A stretch of DNA of 17,283 nucleotides from a bacterium (GTDB lineage: Bacteria; SZUA-79; Acidulodesulfobacterales; Acidulodesulfobacteraceae), in assembly GCA_021794255.1 (NCBI GenBank), contig JAJYRF010000091.1, positions 1 to 17,283 of the forward strand, read 5' to 3'. The notes under the pieces are model-generated. The model made no database searches and had not been told where the DNA came from. It saw only the letters and a list, made by a program, of their open reading frames with translations. Made by a program: the position numbers and the translations under genes. Shown one piece after another: positions 1 to 8,260 of this stretch (positions are counted from its first letter, which is position 1; each line of letters begins with the position of its first letter).

Positions 1-854
1 AGAACGGTATTTAAAATCTCCATAATATAATATTCTTTATCTGTTTTCTTGATCCCGTCAAATCCAATCACAAAATGAATTTGTTCTAATTCTTTGCAGT
101 GGAAAAATTCGCCGTAATTTTTTGATATTTTTTTATTTACGTCGGTTAAATTATCTAAATTGCCGAAAATTACACTATTATTTACACTGCTATTATTTGG
201 TTCGGCGTTATTGTTTTCTTTATAAAATTTTTTTATAAATTTATCTATTGATTCAACAACTTTATTATGGTCTATATTTCCTGCCACCGATACTATAATA
301 TTTTTAGGAATATAATATTCGTTAAAATATTTAATAATTTTATCCCTGTCAAAACCCCGGATTGTTTCGGCAGTTCCAAGTATAGGGCTTCCATATAAAG
401 AATTGCCGTAAAAATCTTTATAAAAAAGGTCATGAACATAATCATAAGGGTCATCCTGCGCACCCATAATTTCTTGAAGCACGACTGACTTTTCTTTTTC
501 TATTTCACTTGCCGAAAATAATGAATTAAACATTATATCCGTAAGCAAATCAATAGCTCTTTCATAATTTTTTGCTAAAACTTTTGTATAAAAACAAGTC
601 AATTCGTTTCCGGTAAAAGCATTTAATGCGCCGCCCATAATATCAATTTCTTTATCAATATCTAAATATGAGCGTTTTTTAGTCCCTTTAAAAAGCATAT
701 GCTCTATAAAATGCGATATGCCGTTGATATCCGAAGGTTCGTTTGCACTGCCTGTTTTTAACCAAAAACCTATTGCGATAGAATCAAAATACGATTTTCT
801 TTCGGTTATAACAGTTGCGCCTGAATCTAATATGTCTTTATAAACTTGCTTCAT
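1..854 (-). CDS. M16 family zinc metallopeptidase (insulinase-like), N-terminal part, cut by window edge
   Basis: This is a processing-peptidase-type zinc endopeptidase; 284 residues are visible and the C-terminus lies outside the window. The inverted zinc motif HFIEH sits at residues 48-52. A glutamate at 128, within VVLQEIM, is 76 residues after the second histidine, the spacing expected for the third zinc ligand of M16 enzymes. The surrounding segments GISHFIEHMLFKGT and GGALNAFTGNE are typical of the bacterial M16B group, which includes the Bacillus MlpA-type and mitochondrial processing-peptidase-like enzymes. No signal peptide is visible, so a cytoplasmic location is likely. The ATG at 854 fits the family N-terminus but has no clear Shine-Dalgarno sequence. 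The gene follows pnp, as in many bacteria, but a terminator-like hairpin separates them, so it may have its own promoter. The substrate cannot be told from sequence. The family call is firm. Confidence 0.9.
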   Translation of the reverse strand, partial: MKQVYKDILDSGATVITERKSYFDSIAIGFWLKTGSANEPSDINGISHFIEHMLFKGTKKRSYLDIDKEIDIMGGALNAFTGNELTCFYTKVLAKNYERAIDLLTDIMFNSLFSASEIEKEKSVVLQEIMGAQDDPYDYVHDLFYKDFYGNSLYGSPILGTAETIRGFDRDKIIKYFNEYYIPKNIIVSVAGNIDHNKVVESIDKFIKKFYKENNNAEPNNSSVNNSVIFGNLDNLTDVNKKISKNYGEFFHCKELEQIHFVIGFDGIKKTDKEYYIMEILNTV

Positions 855-970
855 AAATTTTTATTGATTGAATATATTAATAGTCTTAAGTATTAATTAA
901 TATATATTAATATTATATAAATTTTGCATATAAATATTTTATATAAATATTTAAAATAAGTATTTAAAAT

Positions 971-1022
971 AAAAAAATTATTAAGTTCTTAAATTACTCT
1001 AATAAACATTTAAGAACTTAAT
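971..1022 (-). terminator. Intrinsic terminator downstream of pnp
   Basis: A perfect 15-bp inverted repeat (980-994 with 1008-1022, 13-base loop) begins 11 bases after the pnp stop. On the minus strand it is followed by AA and a run of seven T (977-971). The stem has only two G:C pairs, so it is weaker than usual for its length, but position and T-tract fit the end of the rimP-pnp operon. Confidence 0.65.
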
Positions 1023-1033
1023 TTGTAAAATAA

Positions 1034-3115
1034 TTACAACGCAGCTTTTCGAGATAGTTTAATTTTACCGGCTTTGTCTATGTCTATTACCTTAACCTTT
1101 ACTTCATCGCCTTCTTTTAGAATATCTAATACATTTTCAACTCTCTTTTCGTCAAGCTGTGATATGTGAACCAGTCCGTCAGTTCCCGGAAATATTTCTA
1201 CAAAAGCTCCGAATTCCATTATTTTCCTAACTTTGCCGTAATAAATTTTTCCTATTTCAGCTTCTTGAGTAATATCGTTTATCATTGCAACGGCAATGTC
1301 CAAAGAATTTTTATCGGATGAATATATATTAACTTTTCCTGTATCGTCAATATCTATCTTAGCTCCGCTTTTTTCAATTATGCCTTTGATAACCTTGCCT
1401 CCCTGTCCAATAATTTCTCTGACTTTGTCTGGTTTAACCTTAATTGTTATAATTTGAGGAGCGTTAGAGGCAAGTTCTTTTTTTGGTTCACTAATTGTTT
1501 TAAGCATAATATCAAGAATAGTAATACGTCCCTCTTTAGCTTGAGCTAAAGCCTTACGTAATATATTGTCGGTTACGCCTGCAATCTTGATATCCATTTG
1601 AAGAGCGGTAACACCATTTCTTGTTCCAGCAACTTTAAAATCCATATCTCCAAGATGGTCTTCGTCGCCCAAAATATCGGTTAAAATTGCAACCTTTTCA
1701 TTTTCTTTTATAAGCCCCATTGCAATACCTGCAATAGGCGATTTAATGGGCACTCCTGCATCCATTAGCGATAAAGTTGCTCCGCAGATTGTTGCCTGCG
1801 ATGAAGAGCCGTTTGATTCAAGTATTTCGGAAACAATCCTTATGGTATAAGGAAATTCGTCTTTAGAGGGAACAACATATCTTAAAGCTTTTTCGCCAAG
1901 TGAACCGTGTCCTATTTCGCGCCTGCCTGGACCTCTTAACGGAGCAACTTCTCCAACCGAAAACGGAGGAAAATTATAATGTATCATAAATCTTTTAAAT
2001 GATTCTTTTTCAGGCGCATCTACGATTTGTTCGTCAAATTTAGTACCCAATGTTGTCACGACTAAAGCTTGAGTCTCTCCTCGAGTAAAAACCGCAGACC
2101 CGTGAGCCATTGGAATTTCGCCTATAGAACAGGTTATCGGTCTGATATCTTTTAAACCTCTGCCGTCTATTCTCTTTCCTTCATCTAAGATCAAATTTCT
2201 TAATATTTCTTTTTGTATAGTTTCAAATACGCTATAAATTAAATTTTCATTATCAGGATAAATTTCACTGAATAAAACTTTGGTTTTTTCTCTAAGCAAT
2301 GAGACTGCATTGTTTCTTTCCTGCTTAGAAGTTATTAATATACATTTTTTCAACTCATCATAGACATTTTCCTTAATTTTTTCGACAAGCTCTTTAGACA
2401 TAGTAGGCAGAATAATTTCCATTTTTTTAATATCTAACTTTTCTAAAATAGAATTTTGAAAGGACACTAATTCTATTATTTTACTATGCCCAAAATTTAT
2501 TGCGGAAAGAATCTCTTCTTCGTCTAATTCGTCAAAACTTCCCTCTACCATTGTTATTGCATCGTTAGAACCGGCTATTACGAGATGAGTATCGCTTTTT
2601 TCAATTTCCTGATAAGTGGGATTAATAATAAATTCACCGTTTATTCTTCCTACTCTAACCCCTGCAGTAGGACCGTTAAAAGGAATCTCCGAGGACATAA
2701 GCGAAAATGAAACGCCGAGCATAGCAGCCATATCGGGATCATTTTTCTCATCCATTGATATAACGGTAGCAATAATCTGCGTATCTAAAAAATAATTTTC
2801 CGAAAAAAGAGGTCTTATGGGACGATCTAAAAATCTTGAAGTAAGAACCTCTTTTTCGGTAGACCTTCCTTCTCTTTTAAAAAAACCTCCCGGTATTTTG
2901 CCGGCTGAATAAAATTTTTCAACATAATTTACCGTTAAAGGCAGAAAATCTATTCCTTCTTTAATATTTTTATTTACACAAGTAGTAACAAGCACTTTAG
3001 TTTTGCCTATAGTAACTAATGCGCTGCCGCTTGCTTGTTTAGCTAATCTTCCTGTTTCAATAGTAATTTTTTTGCCGTCTAAATCTAAACTTTCAACAAT
3101 ATAGCTATTTTCCAT
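1034..3115 (-). CDS. pnp: Polyribonucleotide nucleotidyltransferase (PNPase)
   Basis: PNPase is the phosphorolytic 3'-to-5' exoribonuclease of mRNA decay; it can also add 3' tails and is often part of the degradosome. At 693 residues the protein is full length. Domains in order are a first RNase PH domain (about 10-145), a helical linker (about 235-310), a catalytic second RNase PH domain (about 315-545), a KH domain (about 555-615, with IIGQGG at 568-573) and an S1 domain (about 620-690, with GAFVEIFPGTDGLVHIS). The active-site block LGDEDHLGDMDFKVAGT at 482-498 carries the conserved aspartates, and the phosphate-binding FTRGETQA is at 343-350. The ATG at 3115 has a GGGG-containing ribosome site about ten bases upstream. 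It follows rpsO by 71 bases, the order seen in most bacteria, and is the last gene before the terminator. A hairpin in its leader is listed separately. Confidence 0.98.
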   Translation of the reverse strand: MENSYIVESLDLDGKKITIETGRLAKQASGSALVTIGKTKVLVTTCVNKNIKEGIDFLPLTVNYVEKFYSAGKIPGGFFKREGRSTEKEVLTSRFLDRPIRPLFSENYFLDTQIIATVISMDEKNDPDMAAMLGVSFSLMSSEIPFNGPTAGVRVGRINGEFIINPTYQEIEKSDTHLVIAGSNDAITMVEGSFDELDEEEILSAINFGHSKIIELVSFQNSILEKLDIKKMEIILPTMSKELVEKIKENVYDELKKCILITSKQERNNAVSLLREKTKVLFSEIYPDNENLIYSVFETIQKEILRNLILDEGKRIDGRGLKDIRPITCSIGEIPMAHGSAVFTRGETQALVVTTLGTKFDEQIVDAPEKESFKRFMIHYNFPPFSVGEVAPLRGPGRREIGHGSLGEKALRYVVPSKDEFPYTIRIVSEILESNGSSSQATICGATLSLMDAGVPIKSPIAGIAMGLIKENEKVAILTDILGDEDHLGDMDFKVAGTRNGVTALQMDIKIAGVTDNILRKALAQAKEGRITILDIMLKTISEPKKELASNAPQIITIKVKPDKVREIIGQGGKVIKGIIEKSGAKIDIDDTGKVNIYSSDKNSLDIAVAMINDITQEAEIGKIYYGKVRKIMEFGAFVEIFPGTDGLVHISQLDEKRVENVLDILKEGDEVKVKVIDIDKAGKIKLSRKAAL

Positions 3116-3137
3116 CTTATTTAATCCCCATCTCTTT

Positions 3138-3167
3138 TATTGCCTGATATAAAACTAAACGGCAATA
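3138..3167 (-). promoter_or_regulatory. Hairpin in the rpsO-pnp intergenic leader
   Basis: A 7-bp inverted repeat (3138-3144 with 3161-3167) encloses a 16-base loop, 22 bases upstream of the pnp start codon. In E. coli a hairpin in this same interval is cut by RNase III and is the target of PNPase autoregulation. Shared position and a visible stem suggest a comparable role, but the stem is short and this is inference. Confidence 0.35.
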
Positions 3168-3186
3168 TAGTTAAATTAATTTAAAA

Positions 3187-3456
3187 TCATTTTCTAAGAT
3201 CAAGAGATTCTATCAACGATTTATATCTTTCTTCATTTTTGCCTTTAAGATAATCAAGAAGATGCCTTCTTCTTGAAACCATTTTTAAAAGTCCTCTTCT
3301 TGAATGATGGTCTTTGGCAAACTTTTTAAAATGTTCAGATAATAAATTGATGCGATAAGTTAATAACGCAACCTGCACTTCTACCGAGCCGGAATCAGAA
3401 TCATGTTTTTTAAATTTCCCGATTATTGACTGTTTTTCTTCTCTTGAAATAGCCAT
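3187..3456 (-). CDS. rpsO: 30S ribosomal protein S15
   Basis: S15 is a primary 16S rRNA-binding protein of the small-subunit central domain (platform). The 89-residue length is exactly the family norm. The diagnostic segments are all present: [14 protein letters not shown] at 23-36, [16 protein letters not shown] around 42-57, and the [10 protein letters not shown] helix around 62-71. The ATG at 3456 is preceded by a strong Shine-Dalgarno sequence. It sits between truB and pnp, the standard location. In E. coli S15 represses its own mRNA through a pseudoknot; I cannot identify an equivalent structure in this AT-rich leader. Confidence 0.98.
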   Translation of the reverse strand: MAISREEKQSIIGKFKKHDSDSGSVEVQVALLTYRINLLSEHFKKFAKDHHSRRGLLKMVSRRRHLLDYLKGKNEERYKSLIESLDLRK

Positions 3457-3466
3457 CTAATAAATT

Positions 3467-3471
3467 CCTCC
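3467..3471 (-). promoter_or_regulatory. Ribosome binding site of rpsO
   Basis: Minus-strand GGAGG (within TTTGGAGGAATTT) lies 10 bases before the rpsO ATG. It is one of the strongest Shine-Dalgarno matches in the window and fixes the start codon. Confidence 0.85.
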
Positions 3472-3571
3472 AAAAAAATAGTTTAAAATATTAAAATATT
3501 ATATATTAAATTTTATCCAAATAAATTAAATCAAATAAAGTAATTAACAAAATTTTAAATCTAATAAGTTC

Positions 3572-3612
3572 AATCTTTTAAGTTTAATCTAATTTAATCT
3601 TTTAAGTTTAAT
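3572..3612. repeat. 17-bp direct repeat (period 24) at the 3' end of truB
   Basis: The 17-base string AATCTTTTAAGTTTAAT occurs exactly at 3572-3588 and again at 3596-3612. The second copy contains the truB stop codon (3608-3610). The copies are 24 bases apart, consistent with a partly decayed tandem duplication. The remaining 3457-3571 stretch of the rpsO-truB gap is AT-rich, and I see nothing else in it apart from the rpsO ribosome site. Confidence 0.8.
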
Positions 3613-4351
3613 TTACATTAATCAATTTGCTTATAATAAAATCTTTTCCTTTTTCAATATCTTTAAAAGGTATAGCATTCGAAATATCGTATCCGCCTGC
3701 ATTTATTCTTCTAAGAGAAATAAGGCTCATAGGCAAATTAAATTTATCTAAAATATCTTGCGCAAAAGCTCTAATGTAAGTACCTTTGGAAACCTTGCAT
3801 ATAAAATTAATAAAAAATCCTTCTATAGATTTAATTTCAAATTCATAAATATGAACTGCCGAAGTCTTATTAATAATTTCATCGGGCAATTTATTAGGTA
3901 ATTTATTAGGCAATTCATTATTTTCATTTTTTCTGGCATATTTATAAAACGCTACGCCTTTATATTTTTTAGCACTATACAGAGGAGCTTTTTGAATAAT
4001 ATCTCCTTTTAAATCTTGCAGATATTTTGAGATTTTAATAATATCATCATCGGTAATTTCTTTTTCTATAACTATTTTGCCTGAAGCATCAAGCGTATCG
4101 GTAAATTCACCGCACTTAAATGTCCCTTCATATGATTTTGGCATATTAAGAAACTTATCCTGCAATTTTGTTGCATTATTTATTAAAATGGGCAAAACTC
4201 CTGTTGCAAAAGGGTCAATGGTACCTACATGTCCGACTTTTTTACAATTTAATGTTTTTTTTATAAAACTGTCAACGCCGAAAGAAGAAATATCTGCCGG
4301 CTTGTCTATTATCAAAAGTCCTGATTTAGAGAACTTCTCTGCAGTATTCAT
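3608..4351 (-). CDS. truB: tRNA pseudouridine(55) synthase TruB, short form
   Basis: TruB isomerises U55 in the T-loop of elongator tRNAs. The catalytic aspartate is D46 in HVGTIDPFATGVLP (41-54). Motif YSAKKYKGVAFYKYARK follows, then VSKGTYIRAFAQDI, whose arginine packs near the active site. At 247 residues it is shorter than E. coli TruB (314) and lacks room for a C-terminal PUA domain, as is common outside enterobacteria. Between the ARK motif and the next strand is an inserted LPNKLPNKLPDE segment encoded by a 12-bp triplet repeat. The ATG at 4351 lies inside the end of nrnA (26-base overlap) and has AAAGGA seven bases upstream, so translation is probably coupled. The core motifs make the call firm. 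Confidence 0.96.
   Translation of the reverse strand: MNTAEKFSKSGLLIIDKPADISSFGVDSFIKKTLNCKKVGHVGTIDPFATGVLPILINNATKLQDKFLNMPKSYEGTFKCGEFTDTLDASGKIVIEKEITDDDIIKISKYLQDLKGDIIQKAPLYSAKKYKGVAFYKYARKNENNELPNKLPNKLPDEIINKTSAVHIYEFEIKSIEGFFINFICKVSKGTYIRAFAQDILDKFNLPMSLISLRRINAGGYDISNAIPFKDIEKGKDFIISKLINVN
3885..3920. repeat. Three in-frame copies of a 12-bp unit inside truB
   Basis: Three tandem 12-base units (3885-3896, 3897-3908, 3909-3920) of consensus GGCAATTTATTA differ at one base each from the consensus in copies 2 and 3. They encode the repeating Leu-Pro-Asn-Lys-type segment of TruB. Because 12 is a multiple of 3, changes in copy number would keep the reading frame. Confidence 0.9.
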
Positions 4352-5408
4352 ATATATCCTTTTTAATATTATTTAAATCACCACTTACTTTGCATCCTGC
4401 CGCAAATTTATGACCTCCGCCACCATATTTTTCTGCAACTTTAGCAACATTGGCATAACTTTTGGCTCTAAAACTGAGCCTGTATTCATTAAAAGAAGCC
4501 TCTTTAAAAAAAATAGCAATTTCAACTCCGTTAATTGATCTCGGATAATTAACGAAATTTTCAAAAAGAGCCATACCTTTTTGCTGATTTTCATTATTTT
4601 CAAATACTTCATTTAACATTTGTTTTGAACCAAGCATAGATGCAATTTTTCCGTCTTGAACTAATTCAAGCGTCGCTAAACTTTTTGATAAAAGTCTATA
4701 TTGCTCTACAGGTTTCGTCTCATATATTTCTTCTGCAATTTTAGCGGGATTTATATTATATTGATTTAAAACAGAAGCAATATAGAAAGCATTTTTGGTA
4801 GCGGAAGCATATCTGAAAGAGCCTGTGTCTGTTAATATTGAAGCATAAAGGCATATTGCTATATCTTTATTTATTTTAGATAATACTTTTTGTCTTTCTT
4901 CTATTTTACAAGGCAATTCATCGCCAATTTTATATTCTATTTTATTTTCTTTTGCGCCGTAGGCTGCAAAAAGATAAAACAATACTTCTCCTGTCGAACT
5001 TGCGTCCGAAATAACAAGATTGGCATGTCCAAAATTATTATTAGTAAAATGATGGTCAATATTAATTATTCTATTAATCGTCAGTAAATTTTCATATCCG
5101 TCGCCGACTCTTTGAATTTCGCCACAATCCACTACAATAAGTAAATCTATAGGTTCCGCAGGAAATTTCTGGGAAAATTCTTTTGACCACGGCAAAAATC
5201 TTAAATTTAACGGTAAAGGGTCTTTATCGTAAAGATATATCTCTTTATCAAGCGATTTTAAAAACACTCCCATAGACATAGCCGAACTTATAGCATCGCC
5301 TTCGGGGTTTTCATGAGTTGCAATAAGTATTTTTTTAGATGTCTCTATTAAATGAAATATTTCATCAACATTAGCAGAAAAACTATTAATATTGTTTAAA
5401 TTGTACAT
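4326..5408 (-). CDS. nrnA: DHH/DHHA1 phosphoesterase (nanoRNase / pAp phosphatase type)
   Basis: Proteins of this family degrade very short RNAs (2-5 nt) and dephosphorylate pAp, finishing the RNA decay that PNPase begins. The N-terminal DHH domain shows motif I THENPEGDA (31-39), VVDCGE (92-97), the name-giving IDHH (117-120) with following SSTGE, and LTDTGSF (192-198). The C-terminal DHHA1 domain ends with the substrate-binding GGGGHKFAAG (329-338). At 360 residues it is longer than the usual 310-330, because of about 28 extra polar residues at 152-180. Motif I has Glu where Asp is usual in the first metal-ligand position (PEGD instead of PDGD). It lies between rbfA and truB, a common position. 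The ATG at 5408 has AGGA 13 bases upstream, and a duplicated copy lies farther up. Family certain; substrate inferred. Confidence 0.9.
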   Translation of the reverse strand: MYNLNNINSFSANVDEIFHLIETSKKILIATHENPEGDAISSAMSMGVFLKSLDKEIYLYDKDPLPLNLRFLPWSKEFSQKFPAEPIDLLIVVDCGEIQRVGDGYENLLTINRIINIDHHFTNNNFGHANLVISDASSTGEVLFYLFAAYGAKENKIEYKIGDELPCKIEERQKVLSKINKDIAICLYASILTDTGSFRYASATKNAFYIASVLNQYNINPAKIAEEIYETKPVEQYRLLSKSLATLELVQDGKIASMLGSKQMLNEVFENNENQQKGMALFENFVNYPRSINGVEIAIFFKEASFNEYRLSFRAKSYANVAKVAEKYGGGGHKFAAGCKVSGDLNNIKKDIYEYCREVL

Positions 5409-5415
5409 TTATAAT

Positions 5416-5453
5416 TTTTTATCCTTTTATTTTATTTTTATCCTTTTATTTTA
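5416..5453. repeat. Exact 19-bp tandem duplication carrying the nrnA ribosome site
   Basis: The 19-base unit TTTTTATCCTTTTATTTTA occurs twice with no gap and no mismatch (5416-5434, 5435-5453). On the minus strand each copy contains AAAAGGATAAAAA, so the Shine-Dalgarno-like core upstream of nrnA is doubled. The cores are 13 and 32 bases before the ATG. Confidence 0.95.
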
Positions 5454-5474
5454 ATTGTTATATAAAACATTCAG

Positions 5475-5864
5475 CTATAAATTATTGTCGTTTATTATTT
5501 TTAGAATTCTCGACGATTGTTCAATTCCTGGATCATATTCAAAACTTAAATCGGGTATTAATCTAAGTAAAACTTTAGAAAAAACTTCCTTTTTTATAAA
5601 ATTTTTTGAACTTTTAAAACCGCTCATTGCTTTTTTAATTTCTTTTTCTATATAATTAGAATAATTAGTATCTTTATCATTGTAAATATTTCCATTTTTC
5701 ATAGCAATAACGCTGAAAAAAATTTTGCAGTACCTCAGATCTTTTGATATTTCCGCCCTAATAACCGTAACATTCTTAAGCCTGTCGTCATTAATCTTAA
5801 ATTTTAATACTAATGAAACCTCACGGGCAATCAATTCTGCAACTCTTTTGTTTCTTTCTATCAT
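5475..5864 (-). CDS. rbfA: 30S ribosome-binding factor A
   Basis: RbfA is a single-KH-type protein that binds the immature 30S subunit near the neck and supports late 16S rRNA maturation and cold adaptation. At 129 residues it has normal length. It begins with RNKRVAELIAREVSLVL (residues 4-20), carries the family's strand-helix core, and near the C-terminus has the characteristic RLIPDLSFEYD with the downstream SSRI. The ATG at 5864 overlaps the infB stop in an ATGA arrangement and has no Shine-Dalgarno of its own, so translation is most likely coupled to infB. The infB-rbfA order is widely conserved. Confidence is high. Confidence 0.96.
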   Translation of the reverse strand: MIERNKRVAELIAREVSLVLKFKINDDRLKNVTVIRAEISKDLRYCKIFFSVIAMKNGNIYNDKDTNYSNYIEKEIKKAMSGFKSSKNFIKKEVFSKVLLRLIPDLSFEYDPGIEQSSRILKIINDNNL

Positions 5865-8257
5865 AATGTTTGTTTTATATATTCAATTTCATAAATTTCT
5901 ATTACATCGTTTACTTTAATATCATTAAAATTTTCAAGAGATATACCGCATTCAAAATTTGCCTGCACTTCTTTAATATCATCTTTAAATCTTTTTAAAG
6001 AATCTATATGCCCGTTATATATTATAATATTATCTCTTAAAAGCCTTGAGCCAGCAGACCTTTTAACGACCCCTGACGTTACCATGCATCCTGCAACAGT
6101 GCCTATCTTTGGAACATTAAACACGCTTCTTACTTCCGCTTTTCCAATAATAATCTCTTTTTCTATAGGAGCAAGAAGACCTTCCATCGCATCTCTAATA
6201 TCTTTGACCGCATCATAAATAATATTATAATACCTTATTTCTATATTTTCAGTTTCGCTTAAAGCAAGAGCTTTAGATTCAGGGCGGACATTAAAAGCTA
6301 TTATGATAGAACCCGTAGCTTTTGCAAGCATGATATCGGATTCCGTGATAGCAGAAGCACCGCTATGAATTATTACAATCTTAACTTTATATGTAGAAAG
6401 TTTATTAAAAGATTGTATGAGAGCTTCCATAGACCCGTACACATCGCTCTTAATAATTAATTTAAGCTCTTTTACATCGCCCGTTTTTATTTTAGAATAT
6501 AAATTCTCAAGAGTCATCCTGCTTGACGACTTATATTCGCTTTCTCTTCGTTTTAACTGCCTTTCTATACTTATTTTTTTAGCTTCTTTTTCATCTTTTA
6601 AAACTATAAAATTGTCGCCGGGCGACGGAACGCCTTCTATCCCGAATATTTCTATGGGAGTAGACGGACCTGCTTTTTCTAATTTGTTGCCTTTATAATC
6701 CATCATTGCTCTGACTTTAACAAAATATAGTCCGCATACCGCACTGTCATTAATATGTAAAGTGCCGCTCTTAATTAAAATAGTCGCAATGGGACCTCTG
6801 CCTTTATCAAGCGCCGCTTCTATTACGGTTCCTCTAGCAGGCTTATTGGGGTTAGCTTTTAGCTCTAATATTTCTGCCTGAAGTATTATAAGTTCAAGAA
6901 GTTCTTTTAATCCCTGTCCTGTTTTTGCAGAAACAAGGGAAAATAAAGTAGAGCCTCCTAAATCTTCGGACACTAAACCATATTCCATTAAGCTATTTTT
7001 AATTTTTTCAGGGTTAGCTCCTGGCTTATCTATTTTATTTATTGCAACTATTATCGGAACATTCGCAGCCTTGGCATGATTGATAGCTTCAACTGTTTGA
7101 GGCATAACGCCATCATCAGCCGCTACAACAAGAATTACAATATCAGTAATGCCGGCTCCTCTAGCTCTCATTTCCGTAAAAGCTTCATGTCCAGGAGTAT
7201 CAAGAAAAACAACCATCGAGTCATCTACTTTGACATTATATGCGCCTATATGCTGAGTAATACCTCCTGCTTCGTTGGTTGTAACATTTGTTTTTCTTAT
7301 AGCATCAAGCAAAGAAGTTTTTCCATGGTCAACATGACCCATAACAGTTACTACGGGAGCTCTTGAAACTAACGATTCTTTAGGATCTATGGCTTCTTCA
7401 AGCGCCACAACCTCATCAAAGCTGACATTTTCAACGGTATATCCATATTCGGATGTTATAAGCGAAGCTGCGTCAATATCTATAATCTGATTAATTGTAG
7501 CTATAATATCAATATCTAAGAGCTTTTTAATAACTTCGGAAGCTTTAACTCCTATCGCTTGAGAAAGTTCGTTAACTGTTATTCCATTGCTTATTTTAAT
7601 TACTTTTTTTGATTGTTTTTTTTCTGTTATTAATGTTGAGTTATATTCATTACGATGTTTATTAAAATCTTTAAACATTTTAAATCTTTTTCTAGGTTTT
7701 CTTGGAGCTACATATTCTTTTTCTTCTATAAGGTCTATAATTTTTTCATTTTTTTTAGGTTTAGCAACGTTTTGTTTTTTTACGATATTTTTCTTTAATG
7801 ATTTATTTTCCGATAAATCATTTACTTCATTTAAAGGTAAAACAACCGGTTTTTCTATTTTTGAAATTACATCTGATTCTAATTTATTTTTAATTTTTTT
7901 TTGCAAATTTTCAGCGCTTTCTATGCTCTCTGATTTATTGTCTTTTATCTGAATATTTATTAATTTGTTTGACTCATTAATAGATTCTTTTTGTTGTTCA
8001 TTTATATTACCTGTCTGATTTAAATCATGCTTATTTAAATCGGGAATGGAACTTTCTATTTCATGAATATTTTCCGAAAAAACCGCATCTTTATGCAGTG
8101 AATCTGCCAAATTTTCTTCGCTTTTATCCTTATCGTCATTATTAGATTCAACTTTGCTTGACCTTCTTCTAATAACCCCCTTAGAGACTCTTCTTTCTTC
8201 AGTTTTTAAGAAATCCTGCTGACTGCTTTCGTTTATTACTTTGTTATTATCTGTCAT
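5861..8257 (-). CDS. infB: Translation initiation factor IF-2
   Basis: IF2 is the GTPase that brings fMet-tRNA to the 30S subunit and promotes subunit joining. The 798-residue protein has a long, low-complexity N-terminal region rich in Lys, Glu, Asn and Ser (1-218). An IF2 N-terminal domain follows (about 219-275, [16 protein letters not shown]). In the G domain, G1 GHVDHGKT is at 307-314, G2 GGITQHIG at 331-338, G3 DTPGHE at 353-358 and G4 NKID at 407-410, with SAKTGQG as G5. Elongation-factor-like domain II, IF2 domain 3 and the fMet-binding C-terminal domain follow to the end. The ATG at 8257 is 3 bases after the nusA stop; AGGGA about 13 bases upstream is its only ribosome site. It overlaps rbfA by 4 bases. 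No ylxR or L7Ae-like gene lies between nusA and infB. Confidence 0.98.
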   Translation of the reverse strand: MTDNNKVINESSQQDFLKTEERRVSKGVIRRRSSKVESNNDDKDKSEENLADSLHKDAVFSENIHEIESSIPDLNKHDLNQTGNINEQQKESINESNKLINIQIKDNKSESIESAENLQKKIKNKLESDVISKIEKPVVLPLNEVNDLSENKSLKKNIVKKQNVAKPKKNEKIIDLIEEKEYVAPRKPRKRFKMFKDFNKHRNEYNSTLITEKKQSKKVIKISNGITVNELSQAIGVKASEVIKKLLDIDIIATINQIIDIDAASLITSEYGYTVENVSFDEVVALEEAIDPKESLVSRAPVVTVMGHVDHGKTSLLDAIRKTNVTTNEAGGITQHIGAYNVKVDDSMVVFLDTPGHEAFTEMRARGAGITDIVILVVAADDGVMPQTVEAINHAKAANVPIIVAINKIDKPGANPEKIKNSLMEYGLVSEDLGGSTLFSLVSAKTGQGLKELLELIILQAEILELKANPNKPARGTVIEAALDKGRGPIATILIKSGTLHINDSAVCGLYFVKVRAMMDYKGNKLEKAGPSTPIEIFGIEGVPSPGDNFIVLKDEKEAKKISIERQLKRRESEYKSSSRMTLENLYSKIKTGDVKELKLIIKSDVYGSMEALIQSFNKLSTYKVKIVIIHSGASAITESDIMLAKATGSIIIAFNVRPESKALALSETENIEIRYYNIIYDAVKDIRDAMEGLLAPIEKEIIIGKAEVRSVFNVPKIGTVAGCMVTSGVVKRSAGSRLLRDNIIIYNGHIDSLKRFKDDIKEVQANFECGISLENFNDIKVNDVIEIYEIEYIKQTL

Positions 8258-8260
8258 AGT

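Noticed and set aside
912..917. A TATAAT on the minus strand upstream of the M16 peptidase gene
   Set aside because: No acceptable -35 lies at 16-18 bases, and such hexamers are frequent in this DNA. The rest of 855-970 is AT-rich with nothing I can support.
3498..3503. A TATAAT upstream of rpsO as an internal promoter
   Set aside because: The bases at the expected -35 position do not resemble the consensus; the nearest TTGATT is 25 bases away.
4385..4612. A 75-codon minus-strand frame within nrnA
   Set aside because: It is an alternative frame entirely inside the DHHA1 domain of a well-supported gene, with no motif.
7587..7952. A 121-codon plus-strand frame rich in Phe, Leu and Ser opposite infB
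   Set aside because: It is the complement of the Lys/Glu-rich N-terminal region of IF2; the apparent hydrophobicity is a by-product of AAA/GAA codons read in reverse.
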